A stretch of DNA of 28,886 nt, taken from Euryarchaeota archaeon UBA33. Its GTDB lineage: Archaea > Thermoplasmatota > E2 > DHVEG-1. This document shows positions 8,104 to 15,693 of the stretch, piece by piece. The notes beneath the pieces were generated by a model that saw nothing but the letters and a program-made list of their open reading frames with translations, was not told the DNA's origin and ran no database searches. The stretch spans positions 58,176-87,061 of the forward strand of contig DAYE01000052.1 in the NCBI GenBank assembly GCA_002506745.1, given 5' to 3'. A program made the position numbers and the translations under genes. Numbering within the stretch: the first letter of the stretch is position 1; every line of letters begins with the position of its first letter.

Positions 8104-10416
8104 ATGATGAAAGCATTCACCACGGTCTTGTTTGTCTTTTTTCTTCTTATTTCTCCCATATCTATACCAGGTACGGGACGGGAGACAGCCAGTTGCTATA
8201 CTTCAGGACTGTCCTCAAATCATTCCATACGAACTTCCATTGCAGATGCCGTGGTTGTTTCTGAGAGCGATCCCTATTTTAGTCTCATCAGTACCAGTGT
8301 AGCCTGTTGGTATGACAAAGAAACGAATACTTCAGGGCTTCTTCCGTTGTTGGTCCACCATGAGGGCAATCTCACCGATGCTCAGGTGCGGTTCCTTGAG
8401 ACCTTTTTCGACTCGACAAATCATTCGCTTTTGGTCCTTGGTGAGCATCTGGATACTTCCTATGAATCAACTGAGATTCTGGGGTCTGCACCATCGGTCG
8501 CGATTACCCTAGCAACTTCTGTGTTTACAACCGCAGCAGCTGTTATGATCATCCCGTATGATACGGTGGATGCGTATCAGATGAGTCTTCTAGCAGCTCC
8601 TCTCGCGAGTTACCTGAACATCCCTCTGCTTATCTTTGATGATAATGACGTGGAGATTCAAACAGTCTGTACACAGCTTCAGACAACCCATGCGTATGTT
8701 GTTGGGAATATTACCCTTCATCTTGAGAATATCACCGTGACATCCCTTCCGACTGAAGCAGCGATCACTGATATGATGTTGACTGTTATCAAAGATCAAT
8801 TCGGTTCGATTACTTATCTAACCATGACGAACCCCTCGGATGTTATTCCCCCGGAGGTTCTCAACATCACGCATATACCATTCTCTGACCATATCATCAA
8901 TAAAAAAATCATTATCCTTGGTAAAGAATTCGATATTGTTGGGAATGATACACGAAACTATACGATCTACGTGCCTGATGGTCTTACTCGTGTCCATATT
9001 TCTGGGGAAATTTTTCAAAAACATGGTTTCTTACGTGGGCGTTTCTCCCCGGTTGTTCCTCTTCTTTTCATGACTCTTACCGATGCTCGGGGGCAGATCG
9101 TTGCGTATGCGAACAGCATGGGATATGACATTGGAAAGACCTATGTCGAAACACTCAGCTGTAACGCATCAGGACTCTACACGCTCCAAATGAAGGTGTA
9201 TAATGGGATAAAAGGTGGTTTTTTTGTTCAGCGAGGAATCTCCTACGTCGATGCCAATATCACGATGATGGCGACTCTTTCAACGCTTAGTTCTCCTCAT
9301 CTTCCGCTCATCCCTAAGCTTTCCAGTCTTGCACCGTACCTTACGTCAGCTCATGGAGGGCTCATCATTGCGAATGCTTCCTGGGAGCTTACCGATGACT
9401 TTTATGCATCCGCTGCTCAGGGATCAGGTGCAGGTCCTTGGTACAATGAATCTTTGCATCTCTTTACGAACACAAAGGTCAACGCAACCGTCCAGCAACT
9501 CAAAAGAATATTAGAAACACTTGGTACTCATGATCTCCTCAGCGGGTATCTCAATGGACCAGCCTGGCTTGCTCTCCTTGCGGATACGACGATGATTCCG
9601 ATGTACTACTATGGTCCTTCTCAAGAGGATATCCCTGACCGGGGGTTGCCATCGGATAACCCCTATTCTTTAAACCAGAGTCTCTCGGTAGGGCGTCTGA
9701 TTAGCTGGGATGTTCAAGACGTCAGTGTGTTAATCGCTCGGACATTCTTCTATGAGACTGTCTGCGGTGAGCCAGACATTCCAGATGATTGGCATTCTCG
9801 ATTCCATTTCGTTTTCGGGGAGGGATATAGTGAGACTGGTGGGATTTTCCATCAGATCCCCTATTCGAAAGAAATCAGGCAGTACGGATTTAGTTCGAAG
9901 GTCTATGGGGATCTTCGGAACAGTCGGCAGATCGCAGAGATCCTTGGTATCTTCACTGGTGCGAATTACCTTGAATATCTCGGTCATGGGGATTGGTTTT
10001 GGTTTCCTGCGTCGCTCTATGGGTTTGATAGGTATTCGAAAGCAGTGGATGTTGCCCATGCGAAAAACTGGGTGTTTGAGAAACCAAGCATCTTCCTCTC
10101 CGCAGCGTGTTTGATGGGGCGGACCGATGGTCTTCCCCCGCAGATGAACATTGGACTTGCCATGCTTCATGCTGGTTGTAATGGTTTTATTGGGGCGACA
10201 AGAGAAACCGGTCAAGAGTCTGGTCTTACAGTTCTTGAAAATCATTTGATCGTGGATAACTGGAGCGTTGGCGAGGCGTTACGTGGCGAAAAACGTATCG
10301 ATACTGAACTACCAACCTTTTACGTTCGCGTGTTCTATGGCGATCCCGCGTTCAATCCCTTTGAGCCGCAGCATGGTTTCAACAGTCAAGGCAGACCGAT
10401 TATCATTGGAATGTAA
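8104..10416 (+). CDS. exported C25 (gingipain)-like peptidase with CWB2-like N-terminal region
   Basis: This is a 770-aa exported protein with a signal peptide at about residues 1-25. Residues about 130-225 ('IPYDTVDAYQMSLLAAPLA', 'NIPLLIFDDND', 'HAYVVGN') resemble the CWB2 cell-surface-binding fold. A beta-rich region spans about 290-395. The C-terminal part is a C25-like caspase-fold domain with His628 in 'YLGHGDWFWF', Cys669 in 'LSAACLMGRTDG', and a terminal 'FYGDPAFNPF'. Both residues of a clan CD dyad are therefore present, 41 apart, so this copy may be an active cysteine endopeptidase outside the cell. Substrates are unknown. It is divergent from the PQQ propeller gene, and another C25-like protein occupies the left edge of the window. 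Confidence 0.75.
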   Translation: MMKAFTTVLFVFFLLISPISIPGTGRETASCYTSGLSSNHSIRTSIADAVVVSESDPYFSLISTSVACWYDKETNTSGLLPLLVHHEGNLTDAQVRFLETFFDSTNHSLLVLGEHLDTSYESTEILGSAPSVAITLATSVFTTAAAVMIIPYDTVDAYQMSLLAAPLASYLNIPLLIFDDNDVEIQTVCTQLQTTHAYVVGNITLHLENITVTSLPTEAAITDMMLTVIKDQFGSITYLTMTNPSDVIPPEVLNITHIPFSDHIINKKIIILGKEFDIVGNDTRNYTIYVPDGLTRVHISGEIFQKHGFLRGRFSPVVPLLFMTLTDARGQIVAYANSMGYDIGKTYVETLSCNASGLYTLQMKVYNGIKGGFFVQRGISYVDANITMMATLSTLSSPHLPLIPKLSSLAPYLTSAHGGLIIANASWELTDDFYASAAQGSGAGPWYNESLHLFTNTKVNATVQQLKRILETLGTHDLLSGYLNGPAWLALLADTTMIPMYYYGPSQEDIPDRGLPSDNPYSLNQSLSVGRLISWDVQDVSVLIARTFFYETVCGEPDIPDDWHSRFHFVFGEGYSETGGIFHQIPYSKEIRQYGFSSKVYGDLRNSRQIAEILGIFTGANYLEYLGHGDWFWFPASLYGFDRYSKAVDVAHAKNWVFEKPSIFLSAACLMGRTDGLPPQMNIGLAMLHAGCNGFIGATRETGQESGLTVLENHLIVDNWSVGEALRGEKRIDTELPTFYVRVFYGDPAFNPFEPQHGFNSQGRPIIIGM

Positions 10417-10446
10417 AGAATAAGATGATGAGATGGAAGGAAAGGT

Positions 10447-10531
10447 GGACGTAAAATTGAGAAAGGCATCGAGCTGGTGAGGCAAGGAGGAAAAGATGGA
10501 AAAAAACCACACTCCCTCATATTTTACGTCC
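10447..10531. repeat. 11-bp inverted repeat with 63-base spacer
   Basis: GGACGTAAAAT at 10447-10457 is exactly complementary to ATTTTACGTCC at 10521-10531. Allowing one bulged base (T10520), four further pairs (TGAG with CTCA) extend the stem inward. It sits just upstream of the 14-bp palindrome at 10536. It may be the transcript end of the upstream gene or part of a composite control element. Confidence 0.5.
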
Positions 10532-10535
10532 CTAC

Positions 10536-10563
10536 TTAACAATTGTTAATTCTGATTTATATC
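10536..10563 (+). promoter_or_regulatory. perfect palindrome TTAACAATTGTTAA followed by a TATA box
   Basis: The 14-bp perfect palindrome at 10536-10549 is followed six bases later by TTTATATC (10556-10563). The predicted transcription start is near 10585. The identical palindrome occurs at 12567 and a one-mismatch version at 15703, in each case beside a TATA box. This fits a binding site for a dimeric transcription regulator. The factor is unknown. Confidence 0.6.
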
Positions 10564-10584
10564 ACTTTCGATTTTTCACAGCTT

Positions 10585-10720
10585 TTTAGAAGAAAAAAAC
10601 AGCAAAAACCAGAATCTGACCAAAGAAAAAAGATAACTAAGACCAACAAATTTAAAAAAAAAATCGTCACTATTCATAGAATAATGCGGAAATTTCCTTT
10701 GTGATTTTTTGTTTTTTCTA
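10585..10720 (+). ncRNA. possible short non-coding transcript from the palindrome promoter
   Basis: From the predicted start near 10585 there is no ORF longer than about six codons before a T-rich tract at 10704-10718 (GATTTTTTGTTTTTT), which could end transcription. The CBS gene further on has its own TATA box and ribosome binding site, so the palindrome promoter may drive a separate RNA of about 135 bases. An alternative is simply a long leader of the CBS gene. This is inferred from signals only. Confidence 0.25.
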
Positions 10721-10771
10721 GTAACAAACATTTATAACTTATCTCCCTATCCTGCTGAGAAGTGATAGAAT

Positions 10772-11866
10772 ATGGTCTCAGCACAAGATATTCTCATAAA
10801 AGAGGTAATAACAAAAGACACAAACGACAGCTTTTCCCAAGCCATTAACCTTTTCGACACGACTGATGCCATCATCATTACTGATCACAACAAATACCAA
10901 GGGATGCTGCTAAAACGAACACTCATGGAACCGACCGTCACCCTCCAAACAAAATTGCACACGATGCTTACACACCCTCCCAAACTAACTCCCACCACCC
11001 CCCTTGAAGAAATCGCCTGCGCTATGGTTGAAAACAACATCTATACCCTCCCAGTTCTCCACAACGACACCCTGCTTGGTATCGTCACCGCAGATGACCT
11101 CATTAAAAAACTCACAGAACAGGCCATCGGGATACAACCCGTAAAAACCATCATGCGTACCACACCTCTTTCCATTAGTCCTACAGAAACAATTGGGAAA
11201 GTCCTTCATCTGTTCCGACAAGAAAATATTCCCTATCTTGCGGTAGTTGATCATTCGACTGTTGTCGGTGCTATCACCATCAACACCATCATTAACAATG
11301 TCCTCCATAGTCATAGCAACGTCGAAGGACGAGACAACTTCGAGTCTGAGAAGAGACAAAAACTTGATTTGCCGGCAAAGACCATCATGAATGAACAACC
11401 GTTGTTGTTATCACCAGAAACCCCTATCCGGGAGGTTCATAGCAAGATGCATCAATTCAAGCAGCTTGGCATCCTGATCGGAAAAGAAAATCATCTGCAT
11501 GGTATCGTCACTCATAAAGAGTTCCTTGCTCCGTACACCGGGTTTGAAAAAGAAGAAACCATTGCCATCCAGTTCCATCACCGCAACAACAAAGTTGAAG
11601 GATTCGATAAAGAACAAGCAGCAAAGACCCTCTATGAAGAATTCCTGAAAAACTATGAGAAATATCTTGAGGTCGGCTACCTCCACGTCTCCCTTGAACA
11701 ACACAAAGAAACCAAACAAGGACTCTTCCGGGTTGTCTGTGAAATGAAACTTTCAGGCAAACCAGGTGTTTTCTATGCGACTCAAGAAGGGTATGGCCCT
11801 CAGCAGGCGATGAGAAACGCGTTTCTCGCAATCGAGCATCAGATCAATAAAGTGAAAAAAACGTAG
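10772..11866 (+). CDS. four-CBS-domain protein with C-terminal HPF/RaiA-like domain
   Basis: This soluble 364-aa protein has about four CBS motifs (roughly residues 5-60, 61-118, 123-180 and 203-258), recognisable by 'VKTIMRTTPLSISPTETIGKV', 'IPYLAVVDHSTVVGAI' and 'AKTIMNEQPLLLSPETPIREV'. CBS pairs usually bind adenine nucleotides. The last 100 residues resemble the ribosome-binding HPF/RaiA (S30AE) fold: 'LYEEFLKNYEKYLEVGYLHV', a strand 'FRVVCEMKLSGKPGVFYATQ', and the final helix 'AMRNAFLAIEHQINKVKK'. The first CBS is the most degenerate. If right, the protein would link cellular energy state to ribosome dormancy. The CBS call is firm; the HPF-like part is moderate. A GTGAT ribosome binding site precedes the ATG. 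It converges with the OsmC gene. Confidence 0.8.
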   Translation: MVSAQDILIKEVITKDTNDSFSQAINLFDTTDAIIITDHNKYQGMLLKRTLMEPTVTLQTKLHTMLTHPPKLTPTTPLEEIACAMVENNIYTLPVLHNDTLLGIVTADDLIKKLTEQAIGIQPVKTIMRTTPLSISPTETIGKVLHLFRQENIPYLAVVDHSTVVGAITINTIINNVLHSHSNVEGRDNFESEKRQKLDLPAKTIMNEQPLLLSPETPIREVHSKMHQFKQLGILIGKENHLHGIVTHKEFLAPYTGFEKEETIAIQFHHRNNKVEGFDKEQAAKTLYEEFLKNYEKYLEVGYLHVSLEQHKETKQGLFRVVCEMKLSGKPGVFYATQEGYGPQQAMRNAFLAIEHQINKVKKT

Positions 11867-11910
11867 GAACGTGTTATTCTGCTGATTCCCACGGCTTCAA
11901 CCTAGGTCCT

Positions 11911-12345
11911 TCATTGTTGTTTTTGTTGCTGTTTCTCCAAAATTTTATAGGATGTGGTGATAGGAACCGATGGCTTGAGCATCGCTGATACCGGGCAATA
12001 TTTCTGCTGTGATAGCGTAATGGCACGTTCGAGAGGAACAGAGCTTAATCCCGTACCAACAAAGACGAATTCAAGATGTATTTTTGTGAACACCCGCGGG
12101 TGTTCCTCAGCTCGTTCCGCATTGATATGGATCTCAAAGTCTTCCAATAATACTTTTTTCTTTTGTAAAATCGATATAACATCACAGCCGGTACAGCTCC
12201 CCAGTGCAAGCAGAACAAGTTCTATTGGATGTGTCGCAGCATCAGACCCCGAAGCGTCTTTCTTGGTGTCAATTGACACCCAATGATTGCTATCTGCCTT
12301 TCCGATAAAAGAACATCCCTCTATTTGTTTTATAATTGCCTTCAT
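11911..12345 (-). CDS. OsmC/Ohr-family protein (thiol-dependent peroxide defence)
   Basis: The 144-aa product matches OsmC/Ohr-like proteins, which reduce organic hydroperoxides with a pair of cysteines. The first catalytic-type Cys lies in 'LLALGSCTGCDVISIL' and the second in 'SQQKYCPVSAML', the usual two positions. 'GSDAATHPIELVLLALGSC' is the family signature region. The C-terminus ends in a glutamine-rich tail ('KQQQKQQ'). The extra Cys of 'CTGC' occurs in the YhfA-like branch, so this may belong there rather than to true Ohr. It converges with the CBS gene, 44 bases apart. Confidence 0.88.
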   Translation of the reverse strand: MKAIIKQIEGCSFIGKADSNHWVSIDTKKDASGSDAATHPIELVLLALGSCTGCDVISILQKKKVLLEDFEIHINAERAEEHPRVFTKIHLEFVFVGTGLSSVPLERAITLSQQKYCPVSAMLKPSVPITTSYKILEKQQQKQQ

Positions 12346-12368
12346 AGACCTTCACAGTACGGATATGT

Positions 12369-12400
12369 ATTGAGTCCGATGGTTTAAATCATGTCTCAAT
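12369..12400 (-). promoter_or_regulatory. inverted repeat around the likely OsmC TATA box
   Basis: ATTGAG at 12369-12374 and CTCAAT at 12395-12400 flank GGTTTAAATC (12381-12390), a TATA-like element about 40 bases upstream of the OsmC ATG on the minus strand. A regulator binding the repeat could block the promoter. The repeat is short and could be chance. Confidence 0.3.
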
Positions 12401-12497
12401 AGTAAATGACAAATCTAAGGTACTATCCTTGGTTTTTTTAGGTTTTATTTGTTCTTTGTCTGAAAATTTTTTTCATGCAATCCGTTTATAGAAAGTA

Positions 12498-12553
12498 AAT
12501 TGTTGATGAGGATTTGGGAGGAAAGAATAAAAAAGATACACTCATCAACAATT
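12498..12553. repeat. 13-bp perfect inverted repeat with 30-base spacer
   Basis: AATTGTTGATGAG at 12498-12510 is exactly complementary to CTCATCAACAATT at 12541-12553. It lies 13 bases upstream of the second TTAACAATTGTTAA palindrome, much like the inverted repeat at 10447-10531 next to the first palindrome. It could be a hairpin or cruciform in a composite control element. Confidence 0.6.
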
Positions 12554-12566
12554 ATACCTCTCTGCG

Positions 12567-12595
12567 TTAACAATTGTTAATACCCTATATAAATA
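12567..12595 (+). promoter_or_regulatory. palindrome TTAACAATTGTTAA with strong TATA box
   Basis: The perfect palindrome spans 12567-12580. CTATATAAATA follows at 12585-12595. The TATA centre lies about 26 bases before the ATG at 12615, the geometry of a leaderless archaeal transcript. It is the same palindrome, base for base, as at 10536. Confidence 0.65.
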
Positions 12596-12614
12596 TTTCG
12601 GGATATACAGTGAC

Positions 12615-12746
12615 ATGGCATTTTTAAAGTTCCAAAACGAAACAGACGATGTTACATACAACGTATTCAATGGTGACAAAATTTTCTTCTCAATAAGTCA
12701 TTTACAGGCATGGATACATCCTCAATCATGGTCGTCATTACAATAA
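12615..12746 (+). CDS. 43-aa small ORF with its own promoter and downstream hairpin
   Basis: The ORF runs from ATG 12615 to TAA 12744-12746 and encodes 'MAFLKFQNETDDVTYNVFNG' followed by 'DKIFFSISHLQAWIHPQSWS' and 'SLQ'. It was found by reading the intergenic region. Support comes from context: a good TATA box at leaderless distance, a palindromic operator before it, and an A/T hairpin five bases after the stop. The peptide is soluble-looking and rich in aromatic residues, without a membrane helix. I recognise no family. It could instead be a non-coding RNA with a chance ORF. Confidence 0.45.
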   Translation: MAFLKFQNETDDVTYNVFNGDKIFFSISHLQAWIHPQSWSSLQ

Positions 12747-12750
12747 AAAC

Positions 12751-12781
12751 AATATTTTTTCCTCATATTGAAAAAAATATT
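12751..12781 (+). terminator. A/T hairpin after the small ORF
   Basis: AATATTTTTT (12751-12760) pairs exactly with AAAAAATATT (12772-12781) across an 11-base loop. The T run could end the small-ORF transcript. Archaeal terminators need mainly T tracts, so the T run matters more than the stem. Confidence 0.4.
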
Positions 12782-12838
12782 GAAGGCAAATTCAAGCTAT
12801 ACAAATATTTAAAACATTATATTATTATATATTTATGA

Positions 12839-14029
12839 ATGGTTGTTATCGAGAATAAAAGAGGGTTGAAATATTTCTTATTCGGCAGCCTCTATTTCTC
12901 GGAAGGATTAATGGTAGCGATAACAACAGTCGCTACTTCCCTCTACCTTCGAGAAAAGGCAATTTCCATACCAGTCACCACCCTCATCGTTGGGATCGTC
13001 AACATCCCCTGGATGCTCAAATTTGTCTGGGGTCCTGTTATTGATTATTTTAGAAGGTTTGGAAGAAAACTTTTCATCATGCTAGGAGGAGCGCTCACCA
13101 TTTTTTGTATGTTTTTAGTTTCATTCGTGGACCCACGCGCGTCCCTCCTCCCATTTACCCTTCTGATATTTCTCAGCCATGTAGGCATCGGTTTCATCGA
13201 TGTCTCAACCGATGCATGGGCTATTGATGTATCAACAGACAAAGACCGGGGAAAAATCAATGGTTCGATGTTCGCAGGTCAATACACAGCTTGGGCTATC
13301 GGTGCAGCTTTGTTTCCCTTGATTGGATCACAGTATGGGTATCATTTTGTCTACCTCATCAACGCTCTGCTTATTCTCTTTATTCTTCTATTTCCTTTTG
13401 TTGTCAAAGAAATAGTCAAAGAAAAGGTAAAAGAAAAAATAGTCTCACTCGTCGTAAAAGAATTCAAAACAAAGACGGTTCTGCTGATCGCACTTTTTTC
13501 ACCACTTGTTTTTATGAATGAAGGGATCATGTCATTTATCGTCCCTATCTACATGAGGGATGGTCTTGGTCTCAGCGATGTTCAGATTGGTTTTATCGCT
13601 ATGATTCTGCCAGTATTTCTTGCCGTCGGTTCTCTTGTGGGTGGTGTCGTCACCGATAAAATTGGCAGGAAGTCAGCCTTATATCTTTTCATCGGTTTTA
13701 ACGTCGTATGTACCGCTTTTCTAATCTTTGCTGATTCATGGTGGAAGCTGTCCATCATCTATGGCATGATTGGGTTTTTCATGGGAGGTCATTCGACCGT
13801 ATCGTGCGCATTGTTCATGGATGTCACAAATCCAAGGATAGGTGCGACACAATATGGGATTTTCACTGGGATTGCGAATGTTGGGTTGAATGGTGCAGGG
13901 ATGATTACGGGTACTCTCGCAATCATCCTTGGTTTTAGTCGTACGTTTCTGTACGCTGCCTGGGTGTTCGGCCCGGCGTTGCTTGTGTTATATTTCATCC
14001 GAATAAAAAAGCACGATAGAGGTTTTTAA
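12839..14029 (+). CDS. MFS transporter, AmpG/PAT-like
   Basis: This 396-aa protein has about twelve predicted membrane helices. It resembles the AmpG/acetyl-CoA-transporter (PAT) branch of the major facilitator superfamily: 'IPWMLKFVWGPVIDYFRRFG' after helix 2, 'VSTDAWAIDVSTDKDRGK' with acidic residues in the fourth helix, and the mid-protein loop motif 'GGVVTDKIGRKSA'. AmpG itself imports muropeptides, but archaea lack murein, so the substrate here is unknown. A basic cytoplasmic linker ('VKEIVKEKVKEKIVSLVVKE') separates the halves. The ATG at 12839 follows a TATA-like element near 12802-12815. The preceding 43-aa ORF has its own hairpin, so the two are probably separate transcripts. Confidence 0.85.
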   Translation: MVVIENKRGLKYFLFGSLYFSEGLMVAITTVATSLYLREKAISIPVTTLIVGIVNIPWMLKFVWGPVIDYFRRFGRKLFIMLGGALTIFCMFLVSFVDPRASLLPFTLLIFLSHVGIGFIDVSTDAWAIDVSTDKDRGKINGSMFAGQYTAWAIGAALFPLIGSQYGYHFVYLINALLILFILLFPFVVKEIVKEKVKEKIVSLVVKEFKTKTVLLIALFSPLVFMNEGIMSFIVPIYMRDGLGLSDVQIGFIAMILPVFLAVGSLVGGVVTDKIGRKSALYLFIGFNVVCTAFLIFADSWWKLSIIYGMIGFFMGGHSTVSCALFMDVTNPRIGATQYGIFTGIANVGLNGAGMITGTLAIILGFSRTFLYAAWVFGPALLVLYFIRIKKHDRGF

Positions 14030-14056
14030 ATTCTGAAATCTGGGTTGAACTGGTAT

Positions 14057-15619
14057 TTACTCGATATCTAATTGAAATCCGGGTAAATCAAGAGTACCCC
14101 AATCATCATGATCATTCCTGCCGCGAGAGCCATCAGAATAATCAACCAAGAGATAGGTGTACCCATAATTCATGCAACTTTTGTAAGGACGCCATTTCCA
14201 CCAATTAATGTTCCAGGGAAACCCGCTATTCTCATCATGACCACCTGGTATTCTGATATCAAGTGTATGACCTAGCTCATGCATATAGACGCTTGCATAG
14301 CCTATGGCTTTACCTGCGCCATGGCTACGCTTATCGACACGGTTACTTGATATCTGATACGCACCCCAATAGTTATCATCCACACCAAACACATATCCTG
14401 CGTAGGTCGCATCATAGACAAGCAACCCATAGTGGAAGACGCCTTTCCTCCAGTTGTTGGAATCGCCATGGATGAAGTAATTTTGATATAATGTGACTAA
14501 TTCCTCACGAGGTGTTTCATTGTCAAAGGGAATCGATTCTCCACCGCCCATCGATCCATCATCCAAATGAAGGTAGATATTGTACTTATCAAAAGCATCC
14601 CGAAGCAGTTCCTTGCCTAATTCAGGAAATACGCTTGCTTGTTCCCCGTTTGGTCCTGCTTCCATCTGGTCAAGTTCCACGAAAATATCTCTTCTGAAAG
14701 GATCGGATCCCCATTGTGACGTCAGGTATTCCTCAACGTTGTTCAGTCCATCGTTATCTGGATCCAAATTGGAATGATCCTCCCAAACAAATGGGTCATA
14801 AATCCATTCAAATCTCCATGTTTGCTCATGATAATCATAATCAATGAACGTTCCCCATCTGAATTCCCACTCTATTGGGACACCATCACCGTCGTCATCT
14901 CTCCCGGTATCATTCACTTGAGGATCTGTGTGATACCTGTTTACTTCAGTCCAATAGGGGATAGTATCCCCGTCAAAATCATTTTGAGTGATATCAAACA
15001 CAATAAGACAGTCTCTCTCATCCTGGTATATACTGTTATCATCACAACCATTCAGTCTCCCGTATCCACTCAAATCAGCCCAAGACATGTAGGGGTAGTT
15101 ATAATCATCCCCGGTCCAATGTGCTGTTTTGAGATTATAGACAAGATCGATATCATAGTTGCTCAGTAATGTAGCGCTATTATCGCTGATATCGCATATT
15201 CTACTGAGGCCTAAATTCCAATCCCATAACTGGATTTTTATCGAGACGTTTTCTTGATCGTCAGGAACATTGAGAATTGCGGACCAGGGTTCTTTTATGT
15301 AATTTTGGTTCCACCATACTTTACTTTTAAATTTTTCACCGTTTATATAGACGACAACAAAAAAATCTGATCGACCAATATCATCGATCTTATGCAACGC
15401 TCGTATCTCCTTTATCGTCACTGTTACTTCGAGATCAACTAATGGATCTATGTCTCCTTTTCCAGCATATGAAGAGTTTTGCACAGGCTGATTGGAGGAA
15501 TCAGTATTCGTATTATTTCCATTTGTCACTGTCTGAGGTGTCTTGACTGCAGAGACATTCAGAGAAAATAAAAAGATACTTATCATTAACAGGCTTACTA
15601 TTTTATTGTCTATCTTCAT
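14057..15619 (-). CDS. exported metzincin-like metalloprotease with C2-like and calcium-binding regions
   Basis: This is a 520-aa exported protein. A signal peptide (about residues 1-24, 'IVSLLMISIFLFSLNVSA') is followed by a C2-like beta domain (about 48-185, 'LEVTVTIKEIRALHKIDDIG') and acidic calcium-loop repeats ('DTGRDDDGDGVPIEWEF', 'DPDNDGLNNVEEYL'). The protease core has HELGH at 447-451, a further His461 in 'PGGHD', and a probable Met-turn at Met483 in 'KSCMNYGY'. In metzincins the third zinc ligand is normally ten residues after the first His; here the nearest His is fourteen after it, so the metal site may be atypical. The likely role is calcium-stabilised extracellular proteolysis. 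The TTAAC-type operator lies about 84 bases upstream. Confidence 0.75.
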   Translation of the reverse strand: MKIDNKIVSLLMISIFLFSLNVSAVKTPQTVTNGNNTNTDSSNQPVQNSSYAGKGDIDPLVDLEVTVTIKEIRALHKIDDIGRSDFFVVVYINGEKFKSKVWWNQNYIKEPWSAILNVPDDQENVSIKIQLWDWNLGLSRICDISDNSATLLSNYDIDLVYNLKTAHWTGDDYNYPYMSWADLSGYGRLNGCDDNSIYQDERDCLIVFDITQNDFDGDTIPYWTEVNRYHTDPQVNDTGRDDDGDGVPIEWEFRWGTFIDYDYHEQTWRFEWIYDPFVWEDHSNLDPDNDGLNNVEEYLTSQWGSDPFRRDIFVELDQMEAGPNGEQASVFPELGKELLRDAFDKYNIYLHLDDGSMGGGESIPFDNETPREELVTLYQNYFIHGDSNNWRKGVFHYGLLVYDATYAGYVFGVDDNYWGAYQISSNRVDKRSHGAGKAIGYASVYMHELGHTLDIRIPGGHDENSGFPWNINWWKWRPYKSCMNYGYTYLLVDYSDGSRGRNDHDDWGTLDLPGFQLDIE

Positions 15620-15693
15620 ATGATAATCCCCTTTTATGTCTAATTATTATAATATTTTATTAATTAGTAACTATTTAAATAATGTGCTGCCCC

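Larger units (their letters stand above)
10417..10771. other. 355-base intergenic region with inverted repeat, palindrome and two promoters
   Basis: No credible ORF is present. In order it holds a long-armed inverted repeat (10447-10531), the palindrome TTAACAATTGTTAA (10536-10549) with a TATA box, an A-rich stretch, a T-rich tract (10704-10718) and the promoter of the CBS gene. The CBS promoter is ATTTATAA at 10730-10737 and the ribosome binding site is GTGAT at 10762-10766, 5 bases before ATG 10772. Confidence 0.6.
12346..12838. other. 493-base intergenic region with a small transcription unit
   Basis: In order it holds the OsmC promoter on the minus strand (inverted repeat 12369-12400), a T-rich tract near 12430-12445, a 13-bp inverted repeat (12498-12553), the palindrome and TATA box (12567-12595), a 43-codon ORF (12615-12746), an A/T hairpin (12751-12781), and a TATA-like CAAATATTTAAAAC (12802-12815) for the MFS gene. 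Confidence 0.55.

Noticed and set aside
9730..10245. 171-codon minus-strand ORF within the C25-like gene
   Set aside because: It is opposite the catalytic domain of a well-supported gene and has no recognisable features.
12498..12553. Insertion-sequence terminal repeats
   Set aside because: The arms are only 56 bases apart end to end, with no transposase and no target duplication visible.
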